Shown here: positions 1-7,893 of the stretch, piece by piece | How positions within the stretch are numbered: position 1 is the first letter of the stretch | Layout of the letters: each line of letters starts with the position of its first letter | NCBI RefSeq assembly: GCF_029626235.1 | Contig: NZ_JARUBO010000005.1 | Coordinates: 2,636,501 to 2,700,500 of the forward strand | Reading direction: 5' to 3' | Length of the DNA: 64,000 bases | Origin: Micromonospora sp. WMMD1120 | GTDB lineage: Bacteria > Actinomycetota > Actinomycetes > Mycobacteriales > Micromonosporaceae | Position numbers and translations under genes: made by a program | The notes under the pieces: model-generated | Told to the model about the DNA's origin: nothing | Seen by the model: the letters and a program-made list of their open reading frames with translations, nothing else | Databases searched by the model: none

Positions 1-299
1 CGGCCGGTGACGGCTGCTCCGCGTCGGTGGCGGTCAACCAGTGGGCCGGCGGCTTCACGGCGGACGTGACGGTCACCGCCGGTCAGTCGGCGATCAACGG
101 CTGGACCGTGACCGTCGCGCTGCCCAGCGGCGCCTCGGTCACCGGCACCTGGAACGCCCAGGCCAGCGGCACCAGCGGCAACGTCCAGTTCAGGAACGTG
201 AGCTACAACGGTCGTCTCGCCGGCCGGCAGTCGACGAACTTCGGCTTCCAGGGCACCGGCACCGGTCCGGGTGCCACGGCCACCTGCGTGACCGCCTGA
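1..299 (+). CDS. CBM2 cellulose-binding protein, C-terminal end (partial)
   Basis: The reading frame is open from the left edge (first full codon at base 3), so only the C-terminus of a larger secreted protein is present. The visible part is a nearly complete family 2 carbohydrate-binding module. It has a Cys near its start (GDGCSASVAVNQW), the aromatic/Gly pattern NQWAGGFTADVTVT, GWTVTVALP and FGFQGTGTG, and a closing Cys (ATCVTA) that would form the usual terminal disulphide. Family knowledge: CBM2 binds crystalline cellulose or xylan and is attached to glycoside hydrolases or LPMOs. The catalytic domain lies outside the window, so enzyme type is unknown. Confidence 0.85.
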   Translation, partial: AGDGCSASVAVNQWAGGFTADVTVTAGQSAINGWTVTVALPSGASVTGTWNAQASGTSGNVQFRNVSYNGRLAGRQSTNFGFQGTGTGPGATATCVTA

Positions 300-313
300 C
301 CCCACCCGAGGGC

Positions 314-350
314 GGGCCCGGCGCGGAGGAACGTTCTCCGCGCCGGGCCC
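314..350. terminator. Perfect 15-bp hairpin terminator
   Basis: Bases 314-328 are exactly complementary to 336-350 with a 7-nt loop, directly after the CBM2 stop and before the convergent M23 gene. It can act in both directions. There is no long T tract, as is common in actinobacteria. Confidence 0.8.
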
Positions 351-409
351 GTCGCTGTCTTCGCCCTACCGACGGGCCGATCGGGCGCTCGCGGCCCCGT
401 CCGCCCGGA

Positions 410-1240
410 TCAACCGATGCCGTCGACCGCCGCCCGGAGCGCGTTGATCGACGGGTCCCAACTGAAGTTGAGGACCGGGATGCCGGATGCCGCGGCGTTG
501 CTGTCGCCGCCGAGCACCACCGCGCGCGGCTTGGCGGTGCCCTGGGGGACCACCAGGTACCAGTTGCCCTTCACGTTCGCGATGAACACGTCGTCTACCT
601 CCTGGTCGGGCGGATTCGGGTTGGCGACGTCCCCGACGTGGTTCTCGAAATCCACTGTCGCGCGGAAGTCCGTCGGGCTGCCGGTGTTCAGCCAGAGGCT
701 GGTGTGCACATGGGGGCCGACGCCGTTGTCACTTCCGTTCGCCGAGGCGCCGGAGTACGCGATCGTCTGGCCGCGTGACACCCGTTGCCCCGTGGAGACG
801 GCGATCGAGGACAGGTGCAGGTGCCGGGTGTAGTTGCCGTCGTCGTGCGCCATCCCCACGACGCGTCCCGTCGCGGTGGAGGTGTCGGTCTTCACGAGAC
901 GGATCGTGCCGTTCGCCGCGGCCAGGACGGGGGTTCCGGTCCCGACCGCGTAGTCGGTGCCCGGCTCGCCCGATGGGGGAGTCCGGTTTCGGTGGTCCGC
1001 CCAGGAGCTGGAGATCCGGGCGTTTCCGCACGGCCGCAGGTAGCTGCCAGCCGCCCGCGCGGAGCCCGGCAACAGGGCGAACGCGGCGGAGACGCCGGAT
1101 GCCGCCAGCGCGGCGCCGGTGAGGAACCCCCGCCGGGAGAGCCCACGCAGGTAGGCGATGCCGTCGAGATCCTCGGGCGGCGGATCGTCGTGGCTGGCGG
1201 TCCGGCCAGGGACGGGGGGAGGCTCCTCGTTGAGGATCAT
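410..1240 (-). CDS. Tat-exported M23 family metallopeptidase
   Basis: A 276-aa protein with a twin-arginine leader (SRRGFLTGAALAASG, residues 35-49, cleavage probably after ARA near residue 63). A lysostaphin-type M23 domain follows: GEPGTDYAV (residues 91-99), RHLHLSS (HxH at 140/142) and GPHVHTSLW (HxH at 177/179). The first zinc ligand, usually His in HxGTDYA, is replaced by Glu92; other zinc positions are present. A C-terminal region after about residue 200 is not recognised. Role by family: cleavage of peptidoglycan cross-bridges outside the membrane. It converges on the CBM2 gene and is not obviously part of the neighbouring biosynthetic cluster. Confidence 0.85.
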   Translation of the reverse strand: MILNEEPPPVPGRTASHDDPPPEDLDGIAYLRGLSRRGFLTGAALAASGVSAAFALLPGSARAAGSYLRPCGNARISSSWADHRNRTPPSGEPGTDYAVGTGTPVLAAANGTIRLVKTDTSTATGRVVGMAHDDGNYTRHLHLSSIAVSTGQRVSRGQTIAYSGASANGSDNGVGPHVHTSLWLNTGSPTDFRATVDFENHVGDVANPNPPDQEVDDVFIANVKGNWYLVVPQGTAKPRAVVLGGDSNAAASGIPVLNFSWDPSINALRAAVDGIG

Positions 1241-1252
1241 CGATGCAATTTA
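1238..1252 (-). promoter_or_regulatory. Leaderless -10 element for the M23 gene
   Basis: On the minus strand TAAATT (1252-1247) ends six bases before the ATG at 1240, and no ribosome binding site precedes the ATG. This is the layout of a leaderless actinobacterial transcript. No clear -35 was identified. Confidence 0.4.
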
Positions 1253-1293
1253 CGGCGACCTCCGGTGGAGGGCAAGGGCTTCGCGGCCGGCGG

Positions 1294-2337
1294 TCACGCG
1301 GAGAGCTGCTCCAGCACCGCGCGCCGGATCGCGACGTCCGTCATGTCGACGCGGGAGACGTAGCAGCGCGAACCCTCACACATCTCGGCGATCGCCTTCT
1401 TCATCCGGCCGTAGTGTTCCGCGAAGGCGTCGATGTCGTGCGCGAAGTGGGAGATGAGGTCGTCCTTCAGGCCGTAGGTGGTGACGCCCATCCCGAACTG
1501 GTCCAGGAAGGCGGTCGCCGTCGACGACGAGACCCGCTCGAGGGCCGGCGCGCCGGCTGACCGCCGCCCCATGATGACGATGTTGCGTACCGGCGCGGCA
1601 TCGACCGGCGGAGCCGGGAACAGTTGCTCCGGGCGGGCGATGTACTCGCCCTGCTCGAGGTGCCGGGGCAGGCGCAGCCGGGCGATCGTGGCACGGAACA
1701 CGTCGTCCGCCCGAACCCGGATGGCGGACGGCACCGCGTGCGCCACCCCGTCGCGGAGAAGGGTGTGTGTGTTCGTGAGGAAGCGCGCGCCGCCGAGACA
1801 CGCCTGCGTCAGGAAGACGGTCTTTCCCCCGCCGCTCTGGCCGAAGAGGAGTGTCGCGCCACCCTCGGGGGAGGCGAAGCCGCCCGCCTTGAGGTCCGCG
1901 TAGCCCTCACCCGCCGCGTAGACGCAGAGGAGGTACTTGACGAAGTAGGGCCAGACCAGCCGTTCCAGGGACGTGCCGTACACCGAGAACGTGCGACCCC
2001 TCGTCACCAGGTAGGCCGGAGCGCCGAAGTAGGGGCCACGGTAGTAGCCCCTGGCCATCCGCTTCGCCCGTACCGTGTCGTCGATCTGGTCCCGGACGAC
2101 GCTCTCGTCGATGCGGTCGCGGGCCAGGTCGATGCACCGAACCTCGAAGTCCGCCGTCGCACCGGGGACGTCCGGCCCGAATCGCGTGAAGTAGGAGGTG
2201 GCGGAGAAGTCCTCCACGTTGCTCGACAACCGCACCCGGAACAGGTTGAGATCCACCACCGTCGAGAACCGGATCGGCGTGCCGTCCGTCGACCTCGACG
2301 CCGTCCCCGCCGACCCGCCCGGCGTGCCGGCGCTCAT
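1294..2337 (-). CDS. HPr-kinase-like P-loop protein
   Basis: A 347-aa protein using the ATG at 2337 (MSAGTPGGS); the frame extends further upstream to 2520, but that extension is low-complexity. A Walker A motif GQSGGGKT lies at residues 166-173 within LLFGQSGGGKTVFL, the usual context of HprK-like/PEP-carboxykinase-fold P-loop proteins found in natural-product clusters. The N-terminal about 150 residues (GYYRGPYFGAPAYLVTR, then VKYLLCVYAAGEGY) fit the family's lead-in domain. The gene is divergent from the biosynthetic operon. Possible roles are phosphorylation of a cluster intermediate, product or protein partner; the sequence does not decide. The assignment to the HprK-like superfamily is firm on the P-loop and moderate overall. 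Confidence 0.65.
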   Translation of the reverse strand: MSAGTPGGSAGTASRSTDGTPIRFSTVVDLNLFRVRLSSNVEDFSATSYFTRFGPDVPGATADFEVRCIDLARDRIDESVVRDQIDDTVRAKRMARGYYRGPYFGAPAYLVTRGRTFSVYGTSLERLVWPYFVKYLLCVYAAGEGYADLKAGGFASPEGGATLLFGQSGGGKTVFLTQACLGGARFLTNTHTLLRDGVAHAVPSAIRVRADDVFRATIARLRLPRHLEQGEYIARPEQLFPAPPVDAAPVRNIVIMGRRSAGAPALERVSSSTATAFLDQFGMGVTTYGLKDDLISHFAHDIDAFAEHYGRMKKAIAEMCEGSRCYVSRVDMTDVAIRRAVLEQLSA

Positions 2338-2843
2338 CGGGCCGCCGCAGCGGGTGCCGCGAGGGGTGACCACCGGGGCCTGACCCGCCTGCTGGATGTG
2401 CGCGGTCGTCGTACGGAAAGAGTCATTGTGGCTCCGGGGATCGAGAATGACCGACGGGCACGTGGCGCGGAGCGGGCGCCGACCCCGAGGCCTTTTTCCA
2501 GCAGGGTCGGACGTTAGCATCCGTCATCGTTGCGCGACAACGAATCGGCGCGGGAATCCGATATTCAAAAATTTGATTCCACGGGCCAGGAAAACGCCCA
2601 GGCGCCGGTGATCCATCCTTGCCCCTTGGCAGGTCAGTCACCTGCCAGCGCCTTCCAACAATTGAAATACGGCAGCGTTTCGCCGAGCCTTGTCGGCTCT
2701 TTGACCCGCATAGTACGGTCGTGAACGCCCGATGAAGAACCTCAATGAGGTGACCGGGTCCGAGGGCATCGCGGATCGGTCCACCAGCCCCATCCACTCA
2801 GGTCCGACCGCCAGCCGGTCTGTCCGGCGAAACGAGGAGCACC
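2338..2843. other. Divergent intergenic region of the biosynthetic cluster
   Basis: About 500 bp between the two divergent arms. A locally AT-richer patch lies at 2565-2585 and a TTGACC hexamer at 2701. I see no convincing -10 at the right spacing and no inverted repeat. The region must hold at least the promoter for the operon starting at 2844. Confidence 0.4.
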
Positions 2844-3290
2844 GTGCCGATCGTCGAGGTGAAACACGTCATTGCGGCCGCGCCCGAGCTCGCCTGGGCG
2901 GCGGTTATCGACATCGAGCTCTACGCCGACCACATGGACAACGTCCGTTCGGTGAAGATCACTAAACAGCTCGGGCCCGACCACCGGATCAGTGAGTGGT
3001 CGACGTTCCTCAAGGGGTCGATTCTGGAGTGGGCCGAGGAGGAGACCCTCGACCACGAGAAAATGCGCATCTCGTTCCATCAGGTGAGCGGCGATCTTGA
3101 ACGGTTCACCGGCTACTGGCAGGTGACGGAGAACGGTGACGAAGGCAGCGCGCTGACGCTGTACGTCGACTTCGAGATCGGCATTCCGCTGCTCGCCGAC
3201 ATGCTCAATCCGGTCGCGGCCACCGCATTGCAGGAGAACGCGGTGCAGATGTTGCAGGCGATCGAGAGCCGCGTCCTGTCCGGCAACTGA
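2844..3290 (+). CDS. SRPBCC / polyketide-cyclase-like protein
   Basis: A 148-aa single-domain protein starting at GTG 2844 behind GAGGAG (2834-2839). The N-terminal VEVKHVIAAAPELAWAAVID, SEWSTFLKG and the amphipathic C-terminal helix (ADMLNPVAATALQENAVQML) match the START/SRPBCC fold of aromatase/cyclases and COQ10-like lipid-binding proteins. The hydrophobic pocket would bind an acyl intermediate or lipid. It is the first gene of the biosynthetic operon. It could be a cyclase or hydratase acting on ACP-bound or released substrate, or a carrier; catalytic residues cannot be assigned. Confidence 0.75.
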   Translation: MPIVEVKHVIAAAPELAWAAVIDIELYADHMDNVRSVKITKQLGPDHRISEWSTFLKGSILEWAEEETLDHEKMRISFHQVSGDLERFTGYWQVTENGDEGSALTLYVDFEIGIPLLADMLNPVAATALQENAVQMLQAIESRVLSGN

Positions 3291-3314
3291 CCCGACGGAA
3301 GTCCAGGCCGCCGC

Positions 3315-4268
3315 ATGCATCCCTCTGCCACCCGCGCCGTCTCCTCGTCCGGAGACCCGTCGGCGAAGCCCGACCCGGGTCGGACCCTGGTTGTCTCCGC
3401 CCTGTCCTTCCGCTATCCCGGGCAACGCGAACCGGTGCTGCACGACGTGTCGTTCGAGGTCCGGCCCGGTCAGTCCCTGGGGCTCCTCGGGGCCAACGGA
3501 TCAGGAAAGAGCACACTGCTCAATGCTCTCCTGCGGGTGCGCCCCGGCGACCACGGCGGCGAGGTCACTGTGGGCGGGGTGGCCGGGTTCGACCGCATCC
3601 TGGTGGGCTACGCCACCCAGCAGATCGCGCTCTACCAGCAGTTGACGGTGGCCGAGAACGTTCGTCACGTCGCCCGGACGCTGTTGCCCCGGCGGGCGGT
3701 GGCCGCCGCTGTCGAGCGCACCCTCGGCGAGTTCGGGCTCACCGGACGGGCCGGGCAACCGGTGCACCGGCTCTCCGGCGGCTGGGCGCGACTGACCCAC
3801 CTCGCCGCCAGCTTCGTGCACGAGCCGCCACTGCGCCTACTGGACGAGCCGACCGCGGCCCTGGATTTCGAGACCCGTACCCGGCTGGTGGAGCTCGTCG
3901 ACCGGTGGCGGCAGGCCGGTGCCACCGTTGTGGTCACCTCGCACTACCCGGAGGACATCGAGGAGATGTGCACCGACGCGGTGGTGCTGGGCAACGGCAC
4001 CGTCGGGCAGCGCCGGCCGGTCGCCGACCTGCTCGCGGGCTACCACCGGGAGTTGGTGATCAAGACGGTCACGTCGGAGGACCTGCCGCGTACCGTCCGG
4101 ATGCCGCTGCCGGGGACCGTCGGCGACCTCGGTCCGGGAGTCGCCCACCTCCTCGCGACGTCCGCCGCCGATCGGCTGCTCGAGGTCCACACCACCGGCT
4201 CCCGGCTGCGCGACGTGCTCGTCGCCGATCCTCGGCTGCAAGGGGTGCTCGATGCCGAAGACCGCTGA
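3315..4268 (+). CDS. ABC transporter ATP-binding protein
   Basis: A 317-aa ATPase. Walker A is GANGSGKST (59-67), a Q-loop lies near TQQIALYQQ (101-109), the signature is LSGGW (153-157, W for the usual Q), Walker B is LRLLDEPT (173-180), and the switch histidine is in TSH (208-210). The roughly 30-residue N-terminal extension is low-complexity and may be non-essential. The C-terminal roughly 100 residues form the accessory domain common in drug/lipid exporters. It overlaps the permease gene by 17 nt and is translated with it. It probably powers export of the cluster's product. Confidence 0.93.
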   Translation: MHPSATRAVSSSGDPSAKPDPGRTLVVSALSFRYPGQREPVLHDVSFEVRPGQSLGLLGANGSGKSTLLNALLRVRPGDHGGEVTVGGVAGFDRILVGYATQQIALYQQLTVAENVRHVARTLLPRRAVAAAVERTLGEFGLTGRAGQPVHRLSGGWARLTHLAASFVHEPPLRLLDEPTAALDFETRTRLVELVDRWRQAGATVVVTSHYPEDIEEMCTDAVVLGNGTVGQRRPVADLLAGYHRELVIKTVTSEDLPRTVRMPLPGTVGDLGPGVAHLLATSAADRLLEVHTTGSRLRDVLVADPRLQGVLDAEDR

Positions 4269-5037
4269 CCGGCCCGCGTTCTGGTCCGTCGTGGCGGCGT
4301 TCGCGGTGAGCGACAGCCGGATCCTGTGGCGGATGCGGACCCCGCTCGCCTTCATGTTCGCGGTGCCCGCGGTGCTGGCCGTCACGCTCGGCCCGGCGGT
4401 GTCCGGCGCCGGTGCCGGCGGGTCCGCCGTCCCCGGCCGGTCCATGGTCGGCATAGCGGTCATGTTCAGCTTCATGACCGTCAACTACACCGGGCTGGCC
4501 CTGTTCCGCGAATACACCAACCACACCTGGGTCCGGCAGGCGGTGAACCGTCCCGCGCGCACGGCGTTCCTGCTCGGCAAGATGCTCCCGGTCGCGGCGG
4601 CCGGCCTGATCCAGCTGGGCATCTTCGCCGCCGTCGCGTTCGTCGCGTACGGGCTGCCGTTGCACGGTTCGCCCGCGCAGCTCCTCGTCGTCGCGGTGGC
4701 GCTGGTCGCGGCCGGCTGCGCGCTCGGCGCGGTGCTGTTCGTCGTGACCCGTACCGCGCCGGTCTTCCAGAGCATCGCCTACGTGCTGCTGCTCACCACC
4801 GGCAGTGTCGGCGGCGCGATCGTGCCCTCCGACCAACTGCCCGCGGTGTCCCGCGCGATGGGCTTCCTCACCCCGCAGCACTGGGCGATGCGCGCCCTCG
4901 ACGAGACGACCAGCGGGGCCGGCTCGTGGGGTCCCACGGTGCAGGCCGTCGCCGTCATCGGGGCGTTGGCCCTGGTGCTCGCCGTCGTCGCGGTCGTCGG
5001 CGTCGGCTACAACCTCGAGAAGTCGGCGTTCACCTGA
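4252..5037 (+). CDS. ABC-2 type transporter permease
   Basis: A 261-aa integral membrane protein with about six hydrophobic segments, including LAFMFAVPAVLAVTLG near the N-terminus and ALALVLAVVAVVGVGY at the C-terminus. The middle contains FREYTNHTWVRQAVNRPART, the amphipathic stretch after the second helix typical of ABC-2 permeases of drug efflux systems. The start ATG lies inside the ATPase gene, so the two form one coupled exporter. By context it exports, or gives self-resistance to, the cluster product. Confidence 0.9.
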   Translation: MPKTADRPAFWSVVAAFAVSDSRILWRMRTPLAFMFAVPAVLAVTLGPAVSGAGAGGSAVPGRSMVGIAVMFSFMTVNYTGLALFREYTNHTWVRQAVNRPARTAFLLGKMLPVAAAGLIQLGIFAAVAFVAYGLPLHGSPAQLLVVAVALVAAGCALGAVLFVVTRTAPVFQSIAYVLLLTTGSVGGAIVPSDQLPAVSRAMGFLTPQHWAMRALDETTSGAGSWGPTVQAVAVIGALALVLAVVAVVGVGYNLEKSAFT

Positions 5038-5080
5038 TCACCGGACAGCCGTCCGCCGGCGCGCCCACGAAGGAGCACTC

Positions 5081-6085
5081 TTGATAACCGACGCCGAGAT
5101 GCTGACGCATCTCACCCGCTTCCTGGCCGGTCACCGGGCCACCCCGGAGGCGCTCCTCGCGGAGGTGGGGTCCACCTTCGGCCCGCCCCTGCTCGTCGTG
5201 GCCTCCGGTTCCGTCCTGCACGGCTTCGGCAACGCGAGCAGCGACGTCGACCTGCACGTCGTCGTCGACGACCGGCGGGTCACCGATTTCCCGGTCAGCT
5301 CGCACGGACTCGGCGTCACCGTCGACACGACGTACTTCGAGGCCCGCCCGGTGCGGGACGAGGCCGCGGCGCTCCGGGCCGGGGACGGCGTGCCCGCCGG
5401 CGCCGAGCGCGCGGTGTGGAAGGCGGCCCGGTCGCGGCTGCAACGCCTCGGCCGGCTGTCCTTCGGGTACGCGCTGGACGGCACCGACGAGTGGCGCGCG
5501 TGGCAGGCCGACCTGCGACCGGTGTTCGTCGACTACGCCGTGCGCTGGTGGCGGACCGAAGCGCTGCGCTACCGCACCGCCGCCCGGCTGCTGGCCGACC
5601 GTCGCCCGCTGATCGCGGCGGTGCGCTTCGGGGACGCCGCGACCGCCGCGCTCGACGCGTACGCCACTGCGGGCGGCGAGGCCTACATCGGGCACAAGTG
5701 GTTGGGCCTGAAGCTGGAACGGCTCGGCCGCACCGACCTGCTCGACGCGTACCACCGCCTGCTCGACCTGCCGACCAGCGCCGAGCAGCTACCGGAATAC
5801 CGCGACCACGCCGAGCAACTCGTCGCGCGACTCACCGTCGAACAGCCGCTGCCCGACGACCCGTACGTCACGCTGACGCCCGCCGAGGGCGCGACCACCT
5901 GGCAGGTGCACGACCGGGTCCTGGTGCACCGGTGGGGACTGCGCGGCGTCGAGCTTGTCGACGGTGACGCGGGCGCCGATCCGAAGCTCGCCTGGACCGG
6001 CCAGGTCAGCGCGCTCCCCGCCGACCTGCGGTTACTGACCGAGGAGGATCTCGTATGGATGTCCGTGTCGGAGCACCGGCCGTGA
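5081..6085 (+). CDS. Nucleotidyltransferase-fold protein
   Basis: A 334-aa protein. I place the start at TTG 5081 because AGGAG lies at 5071-5075 and no in-frame ATG precedes the conserved region. Motif GSVLHGFGNASSDVDLHVVV (residues 43-62) is the Pol-beta-type nucleotidyltransferase signature GS-x(n)-DxD, with D55 and D57 as metal ligands. The remainder is alpha-helical with no recognised domain. Family members transfer AMP or another NMP to hydroxyl groups of antibiotics or proteins. In this cluster it could adenylylate an intermediate, a protein or the product. The exact reaction is not inferable. It overlaps the next gene by 31 nt. Confidence 0.7.
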   Translation: MITDAEMLTHLTRFLAGHRATPEALLAEVGSTFGPPLLVVASGSVLHGFGNASSDVDLHVVVDDRRVTDFPVSSHGLGVTVDTTYFEARPVRDEAAALRAGDGVPAGAERAVWKAARSRLQRLGRLSFGYALDGTDEWRAWQADLRPVFVDYAVRWWRTEALRYRTAARLLADRRPLIAAVRFGDAATAALDAYATAGGEAYIGHKWLGLKLERLGRTDLLDAYHRLLDLPTSAEQLPEYRDHAEQLVARLTVEQPLPDDPYVTLTPAEGATTWQVHDRVLVHRWGLRGVELVDGDAGADPKLAWTGQVSALPADLRLLTEEDLVWMSVSEHRP

Positions 6086-6639
6086 CCGCGACGCCGGTCC
6101 GGGTGCTCGAACCCCGCCGCTGGGCGGCGTTCCACTGCTTCGGCATCATGGACCTGCTGCTCATGGTGCACGCCAGCCACGAGGACGTGATCGGCGCCGT
6201 CGACTCCGGACAACTGGCCGTCGCGAGGTTCGCCACCCGGGAGGTCGTCCTCCGCACCAGCGCGGTGCGCTCGCTGTGGACCGAGGGCTTTCCCGCCGAT
6301 CCCACCGACGCGCTGGCCGACCCGTTCGCCGGTCTCGACCCGCAGGAGATCCAGGACGGCCTGGACCTGGTGCGCCGGATGGTCCGGGCGACCGACACGG
6401 CGGAGGCCGCCACCCACCTGCCGGCGATCGACGCGTACGTGCGTCGGCTGGAGTCGGACCTCGGCTACCCCGACCGGGCGCCCTCGGTGCGCCGCCCGGA
6501 GGGCACCTTTCCGGCGCTGCGCATGGTCCGGCAGATCCTGCCGATCAACCGGGCGGCCCACCTGCCGAGCGCGATGCCGGCGGCATGGCTGCCGGACGGC
6601 GGCGCCGCGGCCCACGGCTCGTCGGGCGGTCCGGCATGA
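6055..6639 (+). CDS. Unrecognised cluster protein (194 aa)
   Basis: I do not recognise this family. The protein is acidic, helical and soluble, without signal peptide or membrane segment. Conserved-looking parts are RRWAAFHCFGIMDLLLMVHA (21-40), PQEIQDGLDLVRRMVRAT and LRMVRQILPINRAAHLPS. It is embedded between the nucleotidyltransferase gene (31-nt overlap) and the aminotransferase gene (ATGA overlap), so it is made stoichiometrically with both and is likely pathway-specific. It could be a partner of the nucleotidyltransferase. Confidence 0.75.
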   Translation: MDVRVGAPAVTATPVRVLEPRRWAAFHCFGIMDLLLMVHASHEDVIGAVDSGQLAVARFATREVVLRTSAVRSLWTEGFPADPTDALADPFAGLDPQEIQDGLDLVRRMVRATDTAEAATHLPAIDAYVRRLESDLGYPDRAPSVRRPEGTFPALRMVRQILPINRAAHLPSAMPAAWLPDGGAAAHGSSGGPA

Positions 6640-7892
6640 GCGGGCCACGGAACGCCGTCGACGCCGGCGACGTGCTCGACCGGGTACGCCGACACCAGTC
6701 GCCCCGGGTCGCGCTGACGTCGACGTTCGCCGGGCAGGGAGCGGTCGAGGTCGGCGCCGGCGGCTGCCGGGTCCGACTGTCCGACGGCCGGGAGATGCTC
6801 GACTTCGGGTCGTACGCGGTGACCCTGCTCGGCCACCGGCACCCCGACGTGGTCGCGGCGGTCCGCGAGCAGCTCGACGTGATGCCGACCGCCAGCCGTA
6901 CGCTGGCCAACCCGGTCACGGCGCACGCCGCCGCGACGGTCTCCGCCTACCTCGACCACGCCCTACCCCGCGTCTACTTCGGGCTCAACGGCGCCGACGT
7001 CGTCGAGGTGGCCCTCAAGCTCGCCCGGCTGACGACCGGCCGCAGGCGGGTCGTCGCCGTCGACGGCGCGTTCCACGGCAAGTCACTGGGCGCGCTGGCG
7101 CTCACCCACAGCGCGCACTTCCGCGACGGTCTGGAGGACTACCTCGCCGACACCGCGCACGTCGCGGGCGACGATCCGGACGCGGTCGGACGCGAACTCG
7201 CCCGGGGCGACGTCGCGGCGCTGGTCGTCGAACCGGTCCAGGGCGAGAACGGCGCGGTCCCCATCGCCCCGGAGGTGCTGCGGGCCTGGTGTGCCAGCGC
7301 CCAGGAGCACGACGTCGTGGTGATCGCCGACGAGATCCAGTGCGGGCTGCGCCGGTGCGGCGAGCGGTCGGTCGCGCTGTCGGCCGGGCTGCCCGTCGAC
7401 GCGGTCCTGCTCGGCAAGCCGCTCGGCGGCGGTGTGGTCCCGCTGTCGGCCGGCCTCTTCTCGGAGCGGCTCTACCGGCCGCTGGCCGACAACCCGTTCC
7501 TGCACTCGGCGACCTTCGGCGGCCACCCGCTCAGTTGCGCGGCGCTGCCGGCCGCCCTGAACGCGATCGAGGCGCTCGCCCCGCGGGGCCAGGCCATCGA
7601 GGCGCAGATGAGCCGCGGCCTGGCGGACCTGCGGCAGGCGCACCCGGCCGCGATCACCGCCGTACGGGGTCGAGGGCTGCTGTGGGGCATCGACCTCGCC
7701 ACCCCGGCGCTGGCCGGGGAGGTGCTGCTCGGCCTCGCGGGCGCCGGCCTGCTGGTGTCGCCCTGCCTCAGCCGGGCCTCGACACTGCGGCTCCTGCCGC
7801 CGCTCGTCGCCGGTGACGGGGAGGTGGCCGACGCGCTGAAGATGCTGGACACCACGATCGCCGCCGCGGAACACACGTTGGAGGGCGCCTGA
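6636..7892 (+). CDS. Class III PLP-dependent aminotransferase
   Basis: A 418-aa protein starting at the ATG of an ATGA overlap. Fold-type I class III features: the substrate/PLP loop GLNGADVVEVALKLAR, FHGKSLGALALT, VVEPVQGENG, the aspartate motif ADEIQCG (231-237) and the Schiff-base lysine K261 in LLGKPLGGG. The length is normal. Family members transfer amino groups to omega-aldehydes, ketones or ACP/CoA-tethered beta-keto groups. Next to the ketosynthase, ACP and reductase, the likely role is to convert a carbonyl on the assembled chain into an amine. The amino donor is unknown. Confidence 0.9.
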   Translation: MSGPRNAVDAGDVLDRVRRHQSPRVALTSTFAGQGAVEVGAGGCRVRLSDGREMLDFGSYAVTLLGHRHPDVVAAVREQLDVMPTASRTLANPVTAHAAATVSAYLDHALPRVYFGLNGADVVEVALKLARLTTGRRRVVAVDGAFHGKSLGALALTHSAHFRDGLEDYLADTAHVAGDDPDAVGRELARGDVAALVVEPVQGENGAVPIAPEVLRAWCASAQEHDVVVIADEIQCGLRRCGERSVALSAGLPVDAVLLGKPLGGGVVPLSAGLFSERLYRPLADNPFLHSATFGGHPLSCAALPAALNAIEALAPRGQAIEAQMSRGLADLRQAHPAAITAVRGRGLLWGIDLATPALAGEVLLGLAGAGLLVSPCLSRASTLRLLPPLVAGDGEVADALKMLDTTIAAAEHTLEGA

Positions 7893-7893
7893 G

